NCBI RefSeq assembly: GCF_900176635.1
Contig: NZ_FXLN01000003.1
Location: 186,001 to 250,000, forward strand
Source: Clostridium merdae
GTDB lineage: Bacteria; Bacillota; Clostridia; Oscillospirales; Acutalibacteraceae
Reading direction: 5' to 3'
Length of the DNA stretch: 64,000 nucleotides
Position 1 is the stretch's first letter. Each line of letters starts with the position of its first letter. The notes beneath the pieces were generated by a model. That model worked only from the letters and a program-made list of their open reading frames with translations. It was not told where the DNA came from and did not search any database. Below are positions 37,654 through 46,247 of this stretch, piece after piece. A program made the position numbers and the translations under genes.

Positions 37654-39147
37654 TTATTTGGCCGCCCAGCCAAAGGAACGCTTCACGGCATCTTTCCAGC
37701 CGCCAACCAGTTCTTCACGCTTGGCTTCTTCCATATTGGGAGTAAACGTTCTGTCAAGCGCCACATTTTGTCGAATATCTTCTTTGTCTTTGTAATAACC
37801 AACTGCAAGACCAGCAAGATACACCGCGCCCAGAGCCGTGCTTTCAATTACCTTCGGCCGCAATACGTCAATACCCAGAATGTCGGACTGGAATTGCATC
37901 AAGAAGTTGTTGGCAGATGCGCCGCCGTCCACGTGCAGCTCTTTGAGCACTACGCCCGCATCAGCTTCCATCGCCTTCATAACGTCGTAGCTCTGGTATG
38001 CAAGGCTTTCTACCGTTGCACGAATAAAATGCTCTTTCTCAACACCGCGGGTCAGACCAACAATAATACCTCTGGCATACTGGTCCCAATAGGGAGCGCC
38101 TAGGCCAACAAACGCAGGTACCACATAAACACCGGCACTATCCGGTACTTTCTTGGCGTAGGTTTCGGTAAAGGCGGCATTATCAATCATCCGCAGGCCG
38201 TCACGCAGCCACTGAATTGCCGCTCCGGCTACGAACACGCTGCCTTCCAGTGCGTATTCCACCTTGCCGTCGAGTCCCCACGCAATGGTGGTAAGCAGGC
38301 CATTCTTGGAATCAACCGCTTTTTCGCCGGTGTTCATCAAAATAAAGCAGCCTGTTCCGTAGGTATTCTTCACAAGTCCAGACTCAAAGCAGCACTGACC
38401 AAACAGAGCAGCCTGCTGGTCACCAGCAATACCGGCAATCGGAATTTCTCCGCCCAAATACTCGGAATCTACATTGCCATATACGTAGCTAGACGGTTTT
38501 ACCTCTGGCAGCATGCTCTTGGGAATTCCCAGCTCTTTGAGGATTTCGTCATCCCACTCCAACGTATGTATATTAAATAGCATGGTACGCGAGGCGTTGG
38601 TGTAGTCGGTAACATGGCGCTTACCCTTTGTCAGCTTCCAGATTAACCAGCTGTCTACCGTACCAAACAGCAGGTCACCTTTTTCGGCCTTTTCACGAGC
38701 ACCCTCTACGTTCTCCAAAATCCAGCGAACTTTCGTACCGGAGAAGTAAGCATCAATAATGAGTCCGGTCTTTTCTTTCACGGATTTTTCTAAGCCCTTT
38801 GCCTTAAGCTCATCACAGTATTCCGCAGTACGGCGGCACTGCCACACAATGGCATTGTAAACAGGTTGACCAGTGTGGCGATCCCAAACAATGGTTGTTT
38901 CGCGTTGGTTTGTAATACCAATCGCTGCGATGTCTGAAACATCCACATTGCACCGAGCTTTTGCTTCAGTTAAAACCGCAAGCTGGCTCGACCAAATCTC
39001 CATGGGGTCATGCTCCACCCAGCCTGGGTGGGGGAAAATCTGCGTAAATTCTTTCTGTGCCACATTGATGATGTTCCCCTGCTTATCAAAAATAATGCAG
39101 CGTGAGCTCGTGGTTCCCTGATCCAAAGCGATTAAGTATTTACCCAT
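37654..39147 (-). CDS. glpK: Glycerol kinase
   Basis: GlpK phosphorylates glycerol to glycerol-3-phosphate and traps it in the cell. The 497 residues match the family. The ATP-binding start is ALDQGTTSSRCIIFD, with INVAQKEFTQIFPHPGWVEHDP and the C-terminal GGASANNFLMQFQSD. AGGAGG precedes the ATG. First gene of the glpKF unit, downstream of a 450-base leader and glpP. Confidence 0.97.
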   Translation of the reverse strand: MGKYLIALDQGTTSSRCIIFDKQGNIINVAQKEFTQIFPHPGWVEHDPMEIWSSQLAVLTEAKARCNVDVSDIAAIGITNQRETTIVWDRHTGQPVYNAIVWQCRRTAEYCDELKAKGLEKSVKEKTGLIIDAYFSGTKVRWILENVEGAREKAEKGDLLFGTVDSWLIWKLTKGKRHVTDYTNASRTMLFNIHTLEWDDEILKELGIPKSMLPEVKPSSYVYGNVDSEYLGGEIPIAGIAGDQQAALFGQCCFESGLVKNTYGTGCFILMNTGEKAVDSKNGLLTTIAWGLDGKVEYALEGSVFVAGAAIQWLRDGLRMIDNAAFTETYAKKVPDSAGVYVVPAFVGLGAPYWDQYARGIIVGLTRGVEKEHFIRATVESLAYQSYDVMKAMEADAGVVLKELHVDGGASANNFLMQFQSDILGIDVLRPKVIESTALGAVYLAGLAVGYYKDKEDIRQNVALDRTFTPNMEEAKREELVGGWKDAVKRSFGWAAK

Positions 39148-39466
39148 TTACAAACTCCTCCTTAAATTAACTCAACAAATCGAGTATCACTTATTTTTTC
39201 ATACCGTGCCACCCAACAGGGGCTGTCACCCAAACATGAGACATCCCAGATACAGCGTTTTTTTGAACCCTCGGCTTTCTTTAAGAATACCGATATGCAC
39301 CGTGAACCGGCTGGCCGCTACTTATGTAATAAGGTTTGCAGCGTCACTTTGCCTCCCATCTTTGCCGTTTAGTGCACCTGGCAAACAAACTCCGTTCTCT
39401 GGCTTTGAAAATCCGCTATAATTGATACCGCTACCTCCTATTTCCATATAATTTATAGTTTCAACC

Positions 39467-39481
39467 GTTTGCAGTGCAAAC
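39467..39481. promoter_or_regulatory. Perfect 15-base palindrome at the glpK promoter
   Basis: GTTTGCACTGCAAAC (minus strand) overlaps the proposed -35 element of the glpK promoter. Such symmetry is typical of an operator for a dimeric regulator, for example a LacI/CcpA-like repressor. The regulator is not identified. Confidence 0.5.
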
Positions 39482-39510
39482 GTAGGGTCTCTGTTTTATC
39501 GTTACTTGTT

Positions 39511-39557
39511 AAAAAAAGCAACAAAAACCAAAGGGACTCTCCCTTCTTTTTTGCTGC
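39511..39557 (-). terminator. Terminator after glpP
   Basis: GCAGCAAAAA...AAGGGA-GAG-TCCCTT...TTTTTGTTGC stem followed by seven T residues, 41 bases past the glpP stop. Confidence 0.85.
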
Positions 39558-39598
39558 TCTCATATCTCGCATTCTATTCAATTGTATGTTGGAAAAGC

Positions 39599-40165
39599 CT
39601 ACATATTCCAAAGTGCTTTACAACTTGTTGACACGCCCATCGCTCCTACCGCAAGGCTGTCTACCGCGTTTTTCTTAGTTCGAATTAAACCGCCCGCAAT
39701 GACCGGCACGGTGGAACACTGGCTGATTTGATGAATGATTTCAGGAATGATACCCGGTAATATTTCAATTGCATCTGCATCGCCATTACGTACCGTTTTG
39801 CGAACTGTCTCGTACGATTTCGAGTCGAGAAGAAAAAAGCGCTGTATTACGAATACCCCTTCTTCTCTAGCGTGCTTAGCCACAACCGCTTTTGTTGTGA
39901 TGACTCCGTCTGGGCCAAAATGTGTTTTTAAGAATTGGATTCCACTGCGGTCATTTGCTACACCTTCCAATAGGTCAATATGTATATACATCTTCTTGCC
40001 TTTTTGGTGCACCTTATGGATAAGCTCTTTTAACTCACAGATATTACCCGACAAAAGAAAAATTACTTCACAGGGGGACTCTAACGCCTCCTCTAAATCG
40101 GAGGACTCAAAAATTGCCGCAATTAACGGGTTGCGTTCCAGTGCTTCCGTAAATTCTGAATTCAT
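39599..40165 (-). CDS. glpP: GlpP, glycerol-3-phosphate-responsive antiterminator
   Basis: GlpP binds glycerol-3-phosphate and leader mRNA, allowing read-through of terminators before glp genes. The 188-aa protein keeps the family pattern: a TIM-barrel-like fold with YIHIDLLEGVANDRSGIQFL, GVITTKAVVAKHAREEG and EILPGIIPEII, then PVIAGGLIRTKKNA. AGAGGTAG precedes the ATG. Its position next to glpK, glpF and the flavoprotein operon fits local control. Confidence 0.92.
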   Translation of the reverse strand: MNSEFTEALERNPLIAAIFESSDLEEALESPCEVIFLLSGNICELKELIHKVHQKGKKMYIHIDLLEGVANDRSGIQFLKTHFGPDGVITTKAVVAKHAREEGVFVIQRFFLLDSKSYETVRKTVRNGDADAIEILPGIIPEIIHQISQCSTVPVIAGGLIRTKKNAVDSLAVGAMGVSTSCKALWNM

Positions 40166-40260
40166 TTTTCTACCTCTTGTTTTCTTCTCTATTCCTTCGA
40201 ACTACACCGCCATAACATATATATGCAGCAAATATGAAAAACTGAATAAAAAAGCGCACA

Positions 40261-40280
40261 AAAAACGGCCAGGCCGTTTT
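40261..40280 (-). terminator. Hairpin with T run between the YitT gene and glpP
   Basis: AAAACGGCC / GGCCGTTTT plus TTTTTTG on the minus strand, about 95 bases before glpP. It may end the upstream transcript. The rest of 40166-40560 is AT-rich with no gene. Confidence 0.65.
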
Positions 40281-40560
40281 CTGCACGTCACAATTCTCAA
40301 CGCAGACATTTGGTACCTATACACAATGAACTTTTTAGTCTTTTAAGCATTATACCCTGTTTTTTGAATAAGTTCAAGGCGCAAAACATACAAAATACAC
40401 ATAGTCCATCTGTGGCAATTACCATAAATTAGCATATTTTGCTTCTTCATGGTGTCTGATAATTAATTCACATTATATGTTTATTTATTCACAAATGAAA
40501 ACTTGTGTAGCACTGATAATTCCGCTCTTTTTATTCCTTTCTAGCTTAGAAGAAAAACAC

Positions 40561-41316
40561 CTAAGCTTGTTCTGCATCACTTGGCACAATACTAAACTCT
40601 TCCTGTTCTATTTGCGAAGGCTCTTCCTCATTATCCTCAAGAACTTCTAATTCTTCTTGCATTATTTTTTGTTCTTGAACCTCTTTTTTGCCATACGTAT
40701 GGATATAATCAATCAAAAAGGAAGATACCGTTACCGTAATCAGCGAATAACCAATGCGACCCAGCGGAATATAAGAAAGGGAAAGCAGTAGAACACTTAA
40801 ATCCGTAGCCAAATATGCCCTAGAAATGCGGCAGCGCAGCAGCTTTGAAATGGTAAGAGCCAAAGCATCGTCTCCTCCGCTGGAGCCTCCCTGCCTTAAA
40901 ATCAGCCCGCACGCAACACCCACAAACAAACCACCTAATAGAGCCGCTAATAGCGGGTAGGGTGTAAGATTCGGTAATAGCGGTGGTAAACTCTCCCACA
41001 AACGAAAAAATGCTGCAAGGCTAATGGTTGAAACGGCAGATACCTTAATAAACTCCCACCCCAGCAACCGAAAGGCCAGTGTGTAGCAAAGCAAATCGAG
41101 CATGGGAGACAAAAAGGATGGAGAGAGACCCGTCCAGTGGTTTAGCAGGAGCACTAATCCAAGCACGCCGCCCTCGGTAATATCTACCCTTTGGTGAATG
41201 TTTGTAATGCCAAACGAACCGATTGCTGTGCCGAGCATAATAAATAACATGCGCTTTCCTGTAAACAACTCTTTGTTACGAAGATAGCTCTCATTTAGTT
41301 TATCCGTAACCGACAT
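40561..41316 (-). CDS. YitT/YczE-family membrane protein
   Basis: A 251-aa protein with about six membrane segments and the DUF161 (YitT) pattern: IGSFGITNIHQRVDITEGGVLGLVLLLNHWTGLSP and GLILRQGGSSGGDDALAL. It lacks the C-terminal DUF2179 domain of many YitT proteins and ends in an acidic, low-complexity tail (ELEVLEDNEEEPSQIEQEEF). Function unknown. AAAGG precedes the ATG. Confidence 0.85.
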   Translation of the reverse strand: MSVTDKLNESYLRNKELFTGKRMLFIMLGTAIGSFGITNIHQRVDITEGGVLGLVLLLNHWTGLSPSFLSPMLDLLCYTLAFRLLGWEFIKVSAVSTISLAAFFRLWESLPPLLPNLTPYPLLAALLGGLFVGVACGLILRQGGSSGGDDALALTISKLLRCRISRAYLATDLSVLLLSLSYIPLGRIGYSLITVTVSSFLIDYIHTYGKKEVQEQKIMQEELEVLEDNEEEPSQIEQEEFSIVPSDAEQA

Positions 41317-41490
41317 CCCATTCTGCCTTTCTTAAAATATTGAAATCACATTTACCTTTTCTATATAAAACCACTCCATAAGTATACCCCATTCCTTGCC
41401 ACGTTGCCATAGAAGCAATTATTTTTTACAAGCAATCTACTTCTATAAAAGAATGTTGTTAAAAAAATTTGAAATATCTCCATTTTTCAA

Positions 41491-41521
41491 TTGACGCATA
41501 CAATAGCGTTACGGTTATAAT
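41491..41521 (+). promoter_or_regulatory. Probable promoter of the aldo/keto reductase operon
   Basis: TTGACG, 19 bases, TATAAT, about 70 bases before the start codon. The spacing is longer than ideal. Confidence 0.5.
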
Positions 41522-41592
41522 AAGAGAAAAAAAGAAACTGGGTGCCTTTTGGTACTTAAATAAAAATGGAATTCCGAAGAGAGGAACATAAC

Positions 41593-42423
41593 ATGGAGTT
41601 AAACGATTATAAAATGGGGATGGGCACCTGGAAGCTGGCAGAAAACCACAGCCCGCGCTCGGAGGAATATAAAGCACTCTCCTTTGGATTAGAAAACGGC
41701 CTTACACTCATCGACACTGCCGAAATGTACGGGAATGGAAGTTCGGAGAAGCTGGTGGGCGAAGTGATTCGCTCTGTTCCGCGTGATTCCATCTATTTGG
41801 TTTCGAAGGTTTACCCGCACAATGCGTCAAAACAAAAGATGAAAGAAGCTTGCCATGCGTCTTTACGGCGACTTGGAACCAATATGCTAGATTTATACCT
41901 TCTGCACTGGCGTGGAGATATTCCTTTGGAAGAAACGGTCATTGCCTTTGAAGAGCTAAAGCGGGAGGGGTGCATTCGCGACTGGGGCGTATCAAACTTT
42001 GATGTAGCCGATTTGGAAGAGCTTTGGAGCATACCAGGCGGGAACGCTTGCGCCGCAAACCAAGTGCTTTATCACATTGCCTCCCGCGGCGTGGAGTATG
42101 ACTTACTCCCGTGGCACCAAGAACACCGCATCCCGCTGATGGCGTATTCCCCTTTGGCGCACGGAGAGCATTACCGCAAAGCGGTTGCCACTAGTACAGC
42201 CCTACGGGAAGTTGCGGAGAGGCACGAAGCCTCTATCTATCAAATTATGCTCGCGTTTTTGGCACAGCAGGAATACGTTATCTCACTGCCCAAAGCTGCC
42301 AGCCTTCTACATGTAAAAGAAAATATAAAAAGCCTGAACATTCACTTAACCGAAGAAGATAGAAAAGCGATAAATCGCGATTTTGCACCGCCTACTGAAA
42401 AAACCGAACTCGATATGCTGTAA
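41593..42423 (+). CDS. Aldo/keto reductase
   Basis: A 276-aa NADPH-dependent carbonyl reductase of the TIM-barrel AKR family. The catalytic tetrad is visible: Asp and Tyr in LIDTAEMYGNG (about residues 40-50), Lys in YLVSKVYP (about residue 77) and His in LYLLHWRGD (about residue 108). The ATG at 41593 has GAGAGG at good spacing; the frame also opens at 41566. It is followed 25 bases later by an acetyltransferase gene. The substrate is not predictable. Confidence 0.88.
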   Translation: MELNDYKMGMGTWKLAENHSPRSEEYKALSFGLENGLTLIDTAEMYGNGSSEKLVGEVIRSVPRDSIYLVSKVYPHNASKQKMKEACHASLRRLGTNMLDLYLLHWRGDIPLEETVIAFEELKREGCIRDWGVSNFDVADLEELWSIPGGNACAANQVLYHIASRGVEYDLLPWHQEHRIPLMAYSPLAHGEHYRKAVATSTALREVAERHEASIYQIMLAFLAQQEYVISLPKAASLLHVKENIKSLNIHLTEEDRKAINRDFAPPTEKTELDML

Positions 42424-42448
42424 ACGAAGCGAAGGAGCCGTGTCCACA

Positions 42449-43660
42449 ATGAGCAGAAGAAAACAGCTAAAAATGAAGCCGGTTGGCGTAAAGCATCTGG
42501 AGCAATATAATCAGCTTTTACGGTATGTGTTTCAGGTAACGGACCGGGAGCTGCACCAAACCGGTTGGGAAGACGATGAAATTATGAAGACTAAATTTCC
42601 CGTTCTTCAGCAAGCCGATGTACTCGGTTGGTTTGATGGCGATAAGCTCATTTCGCAGGTGGCAGTATACCCTTGCCAAGTGCGTATTTTTGACCGCACC
42701 TACCACATGGGCGGCCTTACTGGCGTTGGTACCTACCCGGAATACTCCAACCAAGGCCTCATGCACAAGCTGCTGTTCAAAACGTTGGAGAACATGCGCA
42801 ACAAAAAACAGTCCATATCCTATTTATATCCGTATTCCATCCCCTATTACCGAAGAAAGGGCTGGGAGATTATCTCTGACCGCATCACCTATGAGATCAA
42901 CGATTACCAGCTTCCCAAAAACAAGCAGGTTCCCGGTGAGGTAGAACGAGTGGACACCGAAAGCAAAGAGCTGCGGCGGGCGTACCACCGCTACGCCATG
43001 CAAACGCATGGCTCCATGCTGCGCGACGACCTAGCGTGGGACGAATATTGGCGTTGGGATTTGGATGACCTGATGGCAGCGATTTATTATAACGAAAAGG
43101 GCGAACCGGACGGCTACGTGCTCTATTGGATTTCCGACGAGATTTTTCGTATTAAAGACATGATTTTTATGAACGAAGAAGCGCGCAGCGGCATGTGGAA
43201 CTTTATTAGTGCTCATTTTTCAATGATTTCGAAGGTCGTGGGCGATATTTATACGGACGAACCGCTGGCTTTTCTTTTGGAGGATGGAGATATTAAAGAA
43301 ACCATCTCCCCTTACTTTATGGCACGTATTGTAGATATTGAGCAGTTTATCTCTCAATACCCATTTAAACCAGATACCGGGGAGCGGGAATGGACATTTA
43401 CGCTTGATGACCCAATGCTCTCATGGAACCAAGGCGTTTTTACGCTCAAAATCACACCAGATGGCAAAGGCAGTATTACTCGCAGCACAGAGCACGGAAC
43501 CGACAAAACCGATATACAAACGATGACAACTATGCTGCTGGGCTATAAAAGACCGGACTATCTGCATAAAATTGGGCGCATCCATTGCAGCCCAACCACG
43601 GTAGATATGCTGGAGGACGCCATAGAGCAGCAAACTCCCTACTTTTCGGATTATTTTTAA
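42449..43660 (+). CDS. Eis-like GNAT N-acetyltransferase
   Basis: A 403-aa protein of the Eis type: an N-terminal GNAT domain with the acetyl-CoA segment GLTGVGTYPEYSNQGLMHKL (about residues 85-105), a second degenerate GNAT domain, and a C-terminal SCP2-like sterol-carrier domain (WTFTLDDPMLSWNQGVFTLK). Family members acetylate amines, including aminoglycosides in some mycobacteria; the natural substrate is unknown. ATG at 42449 follows AAGGAG; the frame overlaps the previous gene if extended. It probably shares a transcript with the aldo/keto reductase. Confidence 0.85.
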   Translation: MSRRKQLKMKPVGVKHLEQYNQLLRYVFQVTDRELHQTGWEDDEIMKTKFPVLQQADVLGWFDGDKLISQVAVYPCQVRIFDRTYHMGGLTGVGTYPEYSNQGLMHKLLFKTLENMRNKKQSISYLYPYSIPYYRRKGWEIISDRITYEINDYQLPKNKQVPGEVERVDTESKELRRAYHRYAMQTHGSMLRDDLAWDEYWRWDLDDLMAAIYYNEKGEPDGYVLYWISDEIFRIKDMIFMNEEARSGMWNFISAHFSMISKVVGDIYTDEPLAFLLEDGDIKETISPYFMARIVDIEQFISQYPFKPDTGEREWTFTLDDPMLSWNQGVFTLKITPDGKGSITRSTEHGTDKTDIQTMTTMLLGYKRPDYLHKIGRIHCSPTTVDMLEDAIEQQTPYFSDYF

Positions 43661-43834
43661 AAATTGCGAACTGTTATTGTTTTCAAAAAATTCATAATTT
43701 ATATACAACTTCGCTTCTTTTTTTCTGTATTATTATTACAAAGAGAAATGAATCATTGAAGTAGACAAGCTTCTCCGCCTATCTTAATTATTTATTATTC
43801 ATTTTTGGAATACTCCTGTTTTAGATAAGCCCAA

Positions 43835-43990
43835 ATACGCTAACTCTGTTACAGGAAGAGGCAATGATCGTTCTCTACCGCCAGAACGCCTTGGCTGTGG
43901 CCCGACAGACCAAGACAAAGGAAGTAAGTTATAATAAAACAAGCAGCGTGAGACCGGTTTTACCGACTCGCGCTGCTTTTCTTTATAATT
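43835..43990 (+). ncRNA. Candidate small structured RNA ending in a terminator
   Basis: The 368-base spacer 43661-44028 has no gene. Its right half contains stacked hairpins: CCTGT...ACAGG (43816-43856), GTTCT/AGAAC (43870-43887) and TTGGCTGT/ACAG-A-CCAA (43891-43914). A strong terminator (43941-43985, AAGCAGCG...CGCTGCTT plus T residues) follows. A possible promoter TTGTTT, 17 bases, TATATA lies at 43677-43705. I considered 6S RNA and several riboswitches but could not match a family. No plus-strand gene follows, so a cis-riboswitch is unlikely. Confidence 0.35.
43941..43985 (+). terminator. Intrinsic terminator in the spacer after the Eis-like gene
   Basis: AAGCAGCG-TGAG...CTCG-CGCTGCTT with inner CGG/CCG, then TTCTTT. 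It ends either the candidate RNA or the upstream two-gene transcript. Confidence 0.8.
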
Positions 43991-44028
43991 TCTTTGAAAA
44001 AAATGTCACTTTCGGTTTGATTTTGGAA

Positions 44029-44721
44029 TCAAGGAATCCAGCGGCCACCATGGTAGCATATCCACTCCTTTGCCCCGTAGCGGAGAAGCTTTTGCATTGA
44101 TTTTTCTGCCTGCGCTAAATCAAGCGCAAACTGCGGGTTTGCAATAACCGGCACTCCGTTTTCCAATGCTACGGCATCACCGGTAATCATGGTTTCAAAC
44201 TGCTTGAGGTACAAAGAGGTATGCCCCGGTGTATGGCCGGGCGTTGCGATTACTGTGCAGCCACCGCACCAATCCAGTTCTTCATAGTCGCTTACTTCAA
44301 CATCTACAGGAACTGTCTGTACCCTTTCTAAAAGTGCACAGAAGGCTCTGCCAAACTCCTGCTGCTCCGGCGGCAGCTTTTTTTGCATGGCCTCAGCCTG
44401 TATCAGCCGTAACGATTTTTCTGCACCGGAAATGTACGGTGCCTCACCCCCACTTGTTACGATTTGAATCTTCGGGTACTTTCTTTTTAAATCTGCCAGA
44501 GCGCCCATATGGTCGTGGTCTTGATGAGTAATATATACATGGGTTAAATTCGCTGCCGAAAGCCCGTTTTCTATTAATGCCTGCTCTATTTGAGAAAGAA
44601 ATCCAACATATCCGCAGTCTATCAGCACTAAGTGCAATTCATCCTGCAATACAACAGGATGAATCGTCTCCTGTACTCCTCCAAATTGAGCATGAATAGT
44701 CAGCATAGTAATTTGGTTCAT
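44029..44721 (-). CDS. Metallo-beta-lactamase-fold hydrolase
   Basis: A 230-aa protein with the metal site HQDHDHMGAL (about residues 66-75, the HxHxDH motif in the form H-x-D-H-D-H), a further His in TPGHTPGHTSLYLKQ and the Asp in TGDAVALENG. Family members hydrolyse thioesters, lactones or phosphodiesters, and no particular substrate is indicated. GATAGAGGTA precedes the ATG. Transcribed alone, divergent from the MFS gene. Confidence 0.88.
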   Translation of the reverse strand: MNQITMLTIHAQFGGVQETIHPVVLQDELHLVLIDCGYVGFLSQIEQALIENGLSAANLTHVYITHQDHDHMGALADLKRKYPKIQIVTSGGEAPYISGAEKSLRLIQAEAMQKKLPPEQQEFGRAFCALLERVQTVPVDVEVSDYEELDWCGGCTVIATPGHTPGHTSLYLKQFETMITGDAVALENGVPVIANPQFALDLAQAEKSMQKLLRYGAKEWICYHGGRWIP

Positions 44722-44794
44722 TACCTCTATCCTTTCTATCTTCTCGTTGTTCTACTTCTATATCTTACACTTCTTTATAGAATGATAATATTTC

Positions 44795-44823
44795 TTGTTA
44801 CCCCTTGAATGGTGTAATATAAA
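44795..44823 (+). promoter_or_regulatory. Promoter of the MFS transporter gene
   Basis: TTGTTA, 17 bases, TATAAA. The leader of about 190 bases up to 45015 holds no other recognised element. Confidence 0.55.
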
Positions 44824-45015
44824 GAGTGTAATGCAAAAGTAGGAAAAACACAATGTCTGAAAAAACACTTTATTGAATGGATTATCATCTATTTACTGCT
44901 TTAATCTTTTCTTTTCTCCCGAAAAATGTTATAAAGAAATAGAATGTGTTTTCAGAAGCTTAAAAAGACTTTTCCAAAAAGCAAGCAACACACAACCAGA
45001 ACGGAGGAATTCAAT

Positions 45016-46206
45016 TTGCCGGAGAAACCGAATCGCTACATTTATTTACTTTCTGCAGGGCACCTCTTTACCGATATGAACCAAGGGGCACTGCCTGTTA
45101 TACTCCCATTTTTAATAGCAGCGTACCATTTTAACTATGCGGAAGTTGCCAGCCTTGTTTTGGCATCCACCGTAGTTTCTTCCATTATTCAGCCGGTTTT
45201 CGGAAGTATGGCAGATAAAACACCAAGACCATGGATGATGGCAGTAGGGGTTCTGCTAGCTGGCGGTGGAATGGCGGCGGTTGGCTTTCTCTCGGACTTT
45301 CGGATGCTCTTTCTCTCGATCATGCTGAGCGGCGTTGGTGTTGCGGCATTCCACCCGGAAGGTGCGCGGATGGCCAATAAGGTTTCGGGTGAGAAAAAGG
45401 GCGCCGGCGTGAGCATCTTTTCCTTTGGCGGTAACGCAGGCTTTGCCGTTGGGCCTATACTGGCTGCGGCATCCATTGCTATGTTCGGTCTAAAGGGAAC
45501 CGCGGTTTTGGCAATCCCCTGCATTCTCATGGCAGTTACATTCTTTGTACAAATCGGGAAAATGAACTCTTTTTCCGCTTCCACAGCTACCGCGGTACAT
45601 AAAACCGAAAGCCCTCCGGAACCAGATCAGTGGAAGCCTTTCTCCCTGCTCAGCATTTTACTGTTTGGTCGCTCCATTGTTTTTTGCGGGCTAAGCACCT
45701 TTTTGCCACTCTTTTTCATACAGATACTGCATCAATCGGATACAGTAGGCAGTACACTACTCAGCTTTTACTTTGTAATTGGTGCCGCCAGCACCTTAAT
45801 TGGAGGCCGGCTGGGCGACCGATACGGTTTTATTAAAATTACCCGCATCGGCTTTGTGCTTTTAGTGCCGGTAATGGCTGCCTTGGCGTTTACGCGCAGT
45901 CTGGCACCTACCGTACTGCTACTGATTCCTCTCGGATTTGCCTTGTATTCCCCCAGCAGTCTTACGGTGGTACTAGGGCAGAAGTACCTGCCGAGCCGCA
46001 TGGGTCTTGCTTCGGGAATCACGCTGGGTCTCTCCGTGAGTATTGGCGGAATGGTCGCCCCCTTACTCGGGCGTTTGGCAGATGCCCATGGCTTGCTGGC
46101 CGCTATGTATGCGCTGGCTATTATATCGGCAATACCGGCGATTATGTCCTTTACACTAAAGGACGAAGAAAAACAAATGCCTGAATTACCAATAGAAGAC
46201 GCTTAA
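45016..46206 (+). CDS. MFS transporter of the fosmidomycin-resistance (Fsr) type
   Basis: A 396-aa protein with about twelve membrane segments. SAGHLFTDMNQGALPVILPFL near the start, PVFGSMADKTPRPWMM after TM2, and GVGVAAFHPEGARMANKVSG in the middle are typical of the Fsr subgroup. A TTG at 45016 lies seven bases after GGAGG and gives a sensible N-terminus. The frame open to 44944 would add a lysine-rich stretch with no ribosome site. Exports drugs or an unknown metabolite by proton antiport. Confidence 0.85.
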   Translation: MPEKPNRYIYLLSAGHLFTDMNQGALPVILPFLIAAYHFNYAEVASLVLASTVVSSIIQPVFGSMADKTPRPWMMAVGVLLAGGGMAAVGFLSDFRMLFLSIMLSGVGVAAFHPEGARMANKVSGEKKGAGVSIFSFGGNAGFAVGPILAAASIAMFGLKGTAVLAIPCILMAVTFFVQIGKMNSFSASTATAVHKTESPPEPDQWKPFSLLSILLFGRSIVFCGLSTFLPLFFIQILHQSDTVGSTLLSFYFVIGAASTLIGGRLGDRYGFIKITRIGFVLLVPVMAALAFTRSLAPTVLLLIPLGFALYSPSSLTVVLGQKYLPSRMGLASGITLGLSVSIGGMVAPLLGRLADAHGLLAAMYALAIISAIPAIMSFTLKDEEKQMPELPIEDA

Positions 46207-46247
46207 AAGGAGCCGGAATCGCAGTCAGCGATTCCGGCTCCTTTTTA
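46204..46247. terminator. Bidirectional terminator between the MFS gene and trpA
   Basis: AAAAGGAGCCGGAATCGC / GCGATTCCGGCTCCTTTTT, an 18-base perfect stem. It overlaps the last codons of both convergent genes, so it serves both. Confidence 0.92.

Larger units (their letters stand above)
39148..39598 (-). other. Long glpP-glpK spacer/leader without a gene
   Basis: About 450 bases. After the glpP terminator there is a possible promoter (TTGCAC, 16 bases, TATAAA, minus strand, about 39451-39478), then roughly 300 bases of leader. The leader holds hairpins such as CTTAT/ATAAG flanked by GCT/AGC (about 39320-39345) and GTGACAGCCCC/GGGTGGCAC (about 39205-39228). It is much longer than a plain 5' UTR, which suits GlpP antitermination, but no clear terminator with a T run was found in it. 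Confidence 0.5.

Noticed and set aside
39300..39400. Cyclic-di-GMP-I (GEMM) riboswitch before glpK
   Set aside because: Minus-strand patches GGCAAA, GACGC and CAGCCGG recall the motif, but the P2 stem with GNRA loop cannot be formed and the spacing is wrong. Left as an unassigned leader.
43835..43990. 6S RNA
   Set aside because: A terminator-bounded structured RNA is possible, but the long closing stem and single central bubble expected of 6S RNA could not be drawn with confidence.
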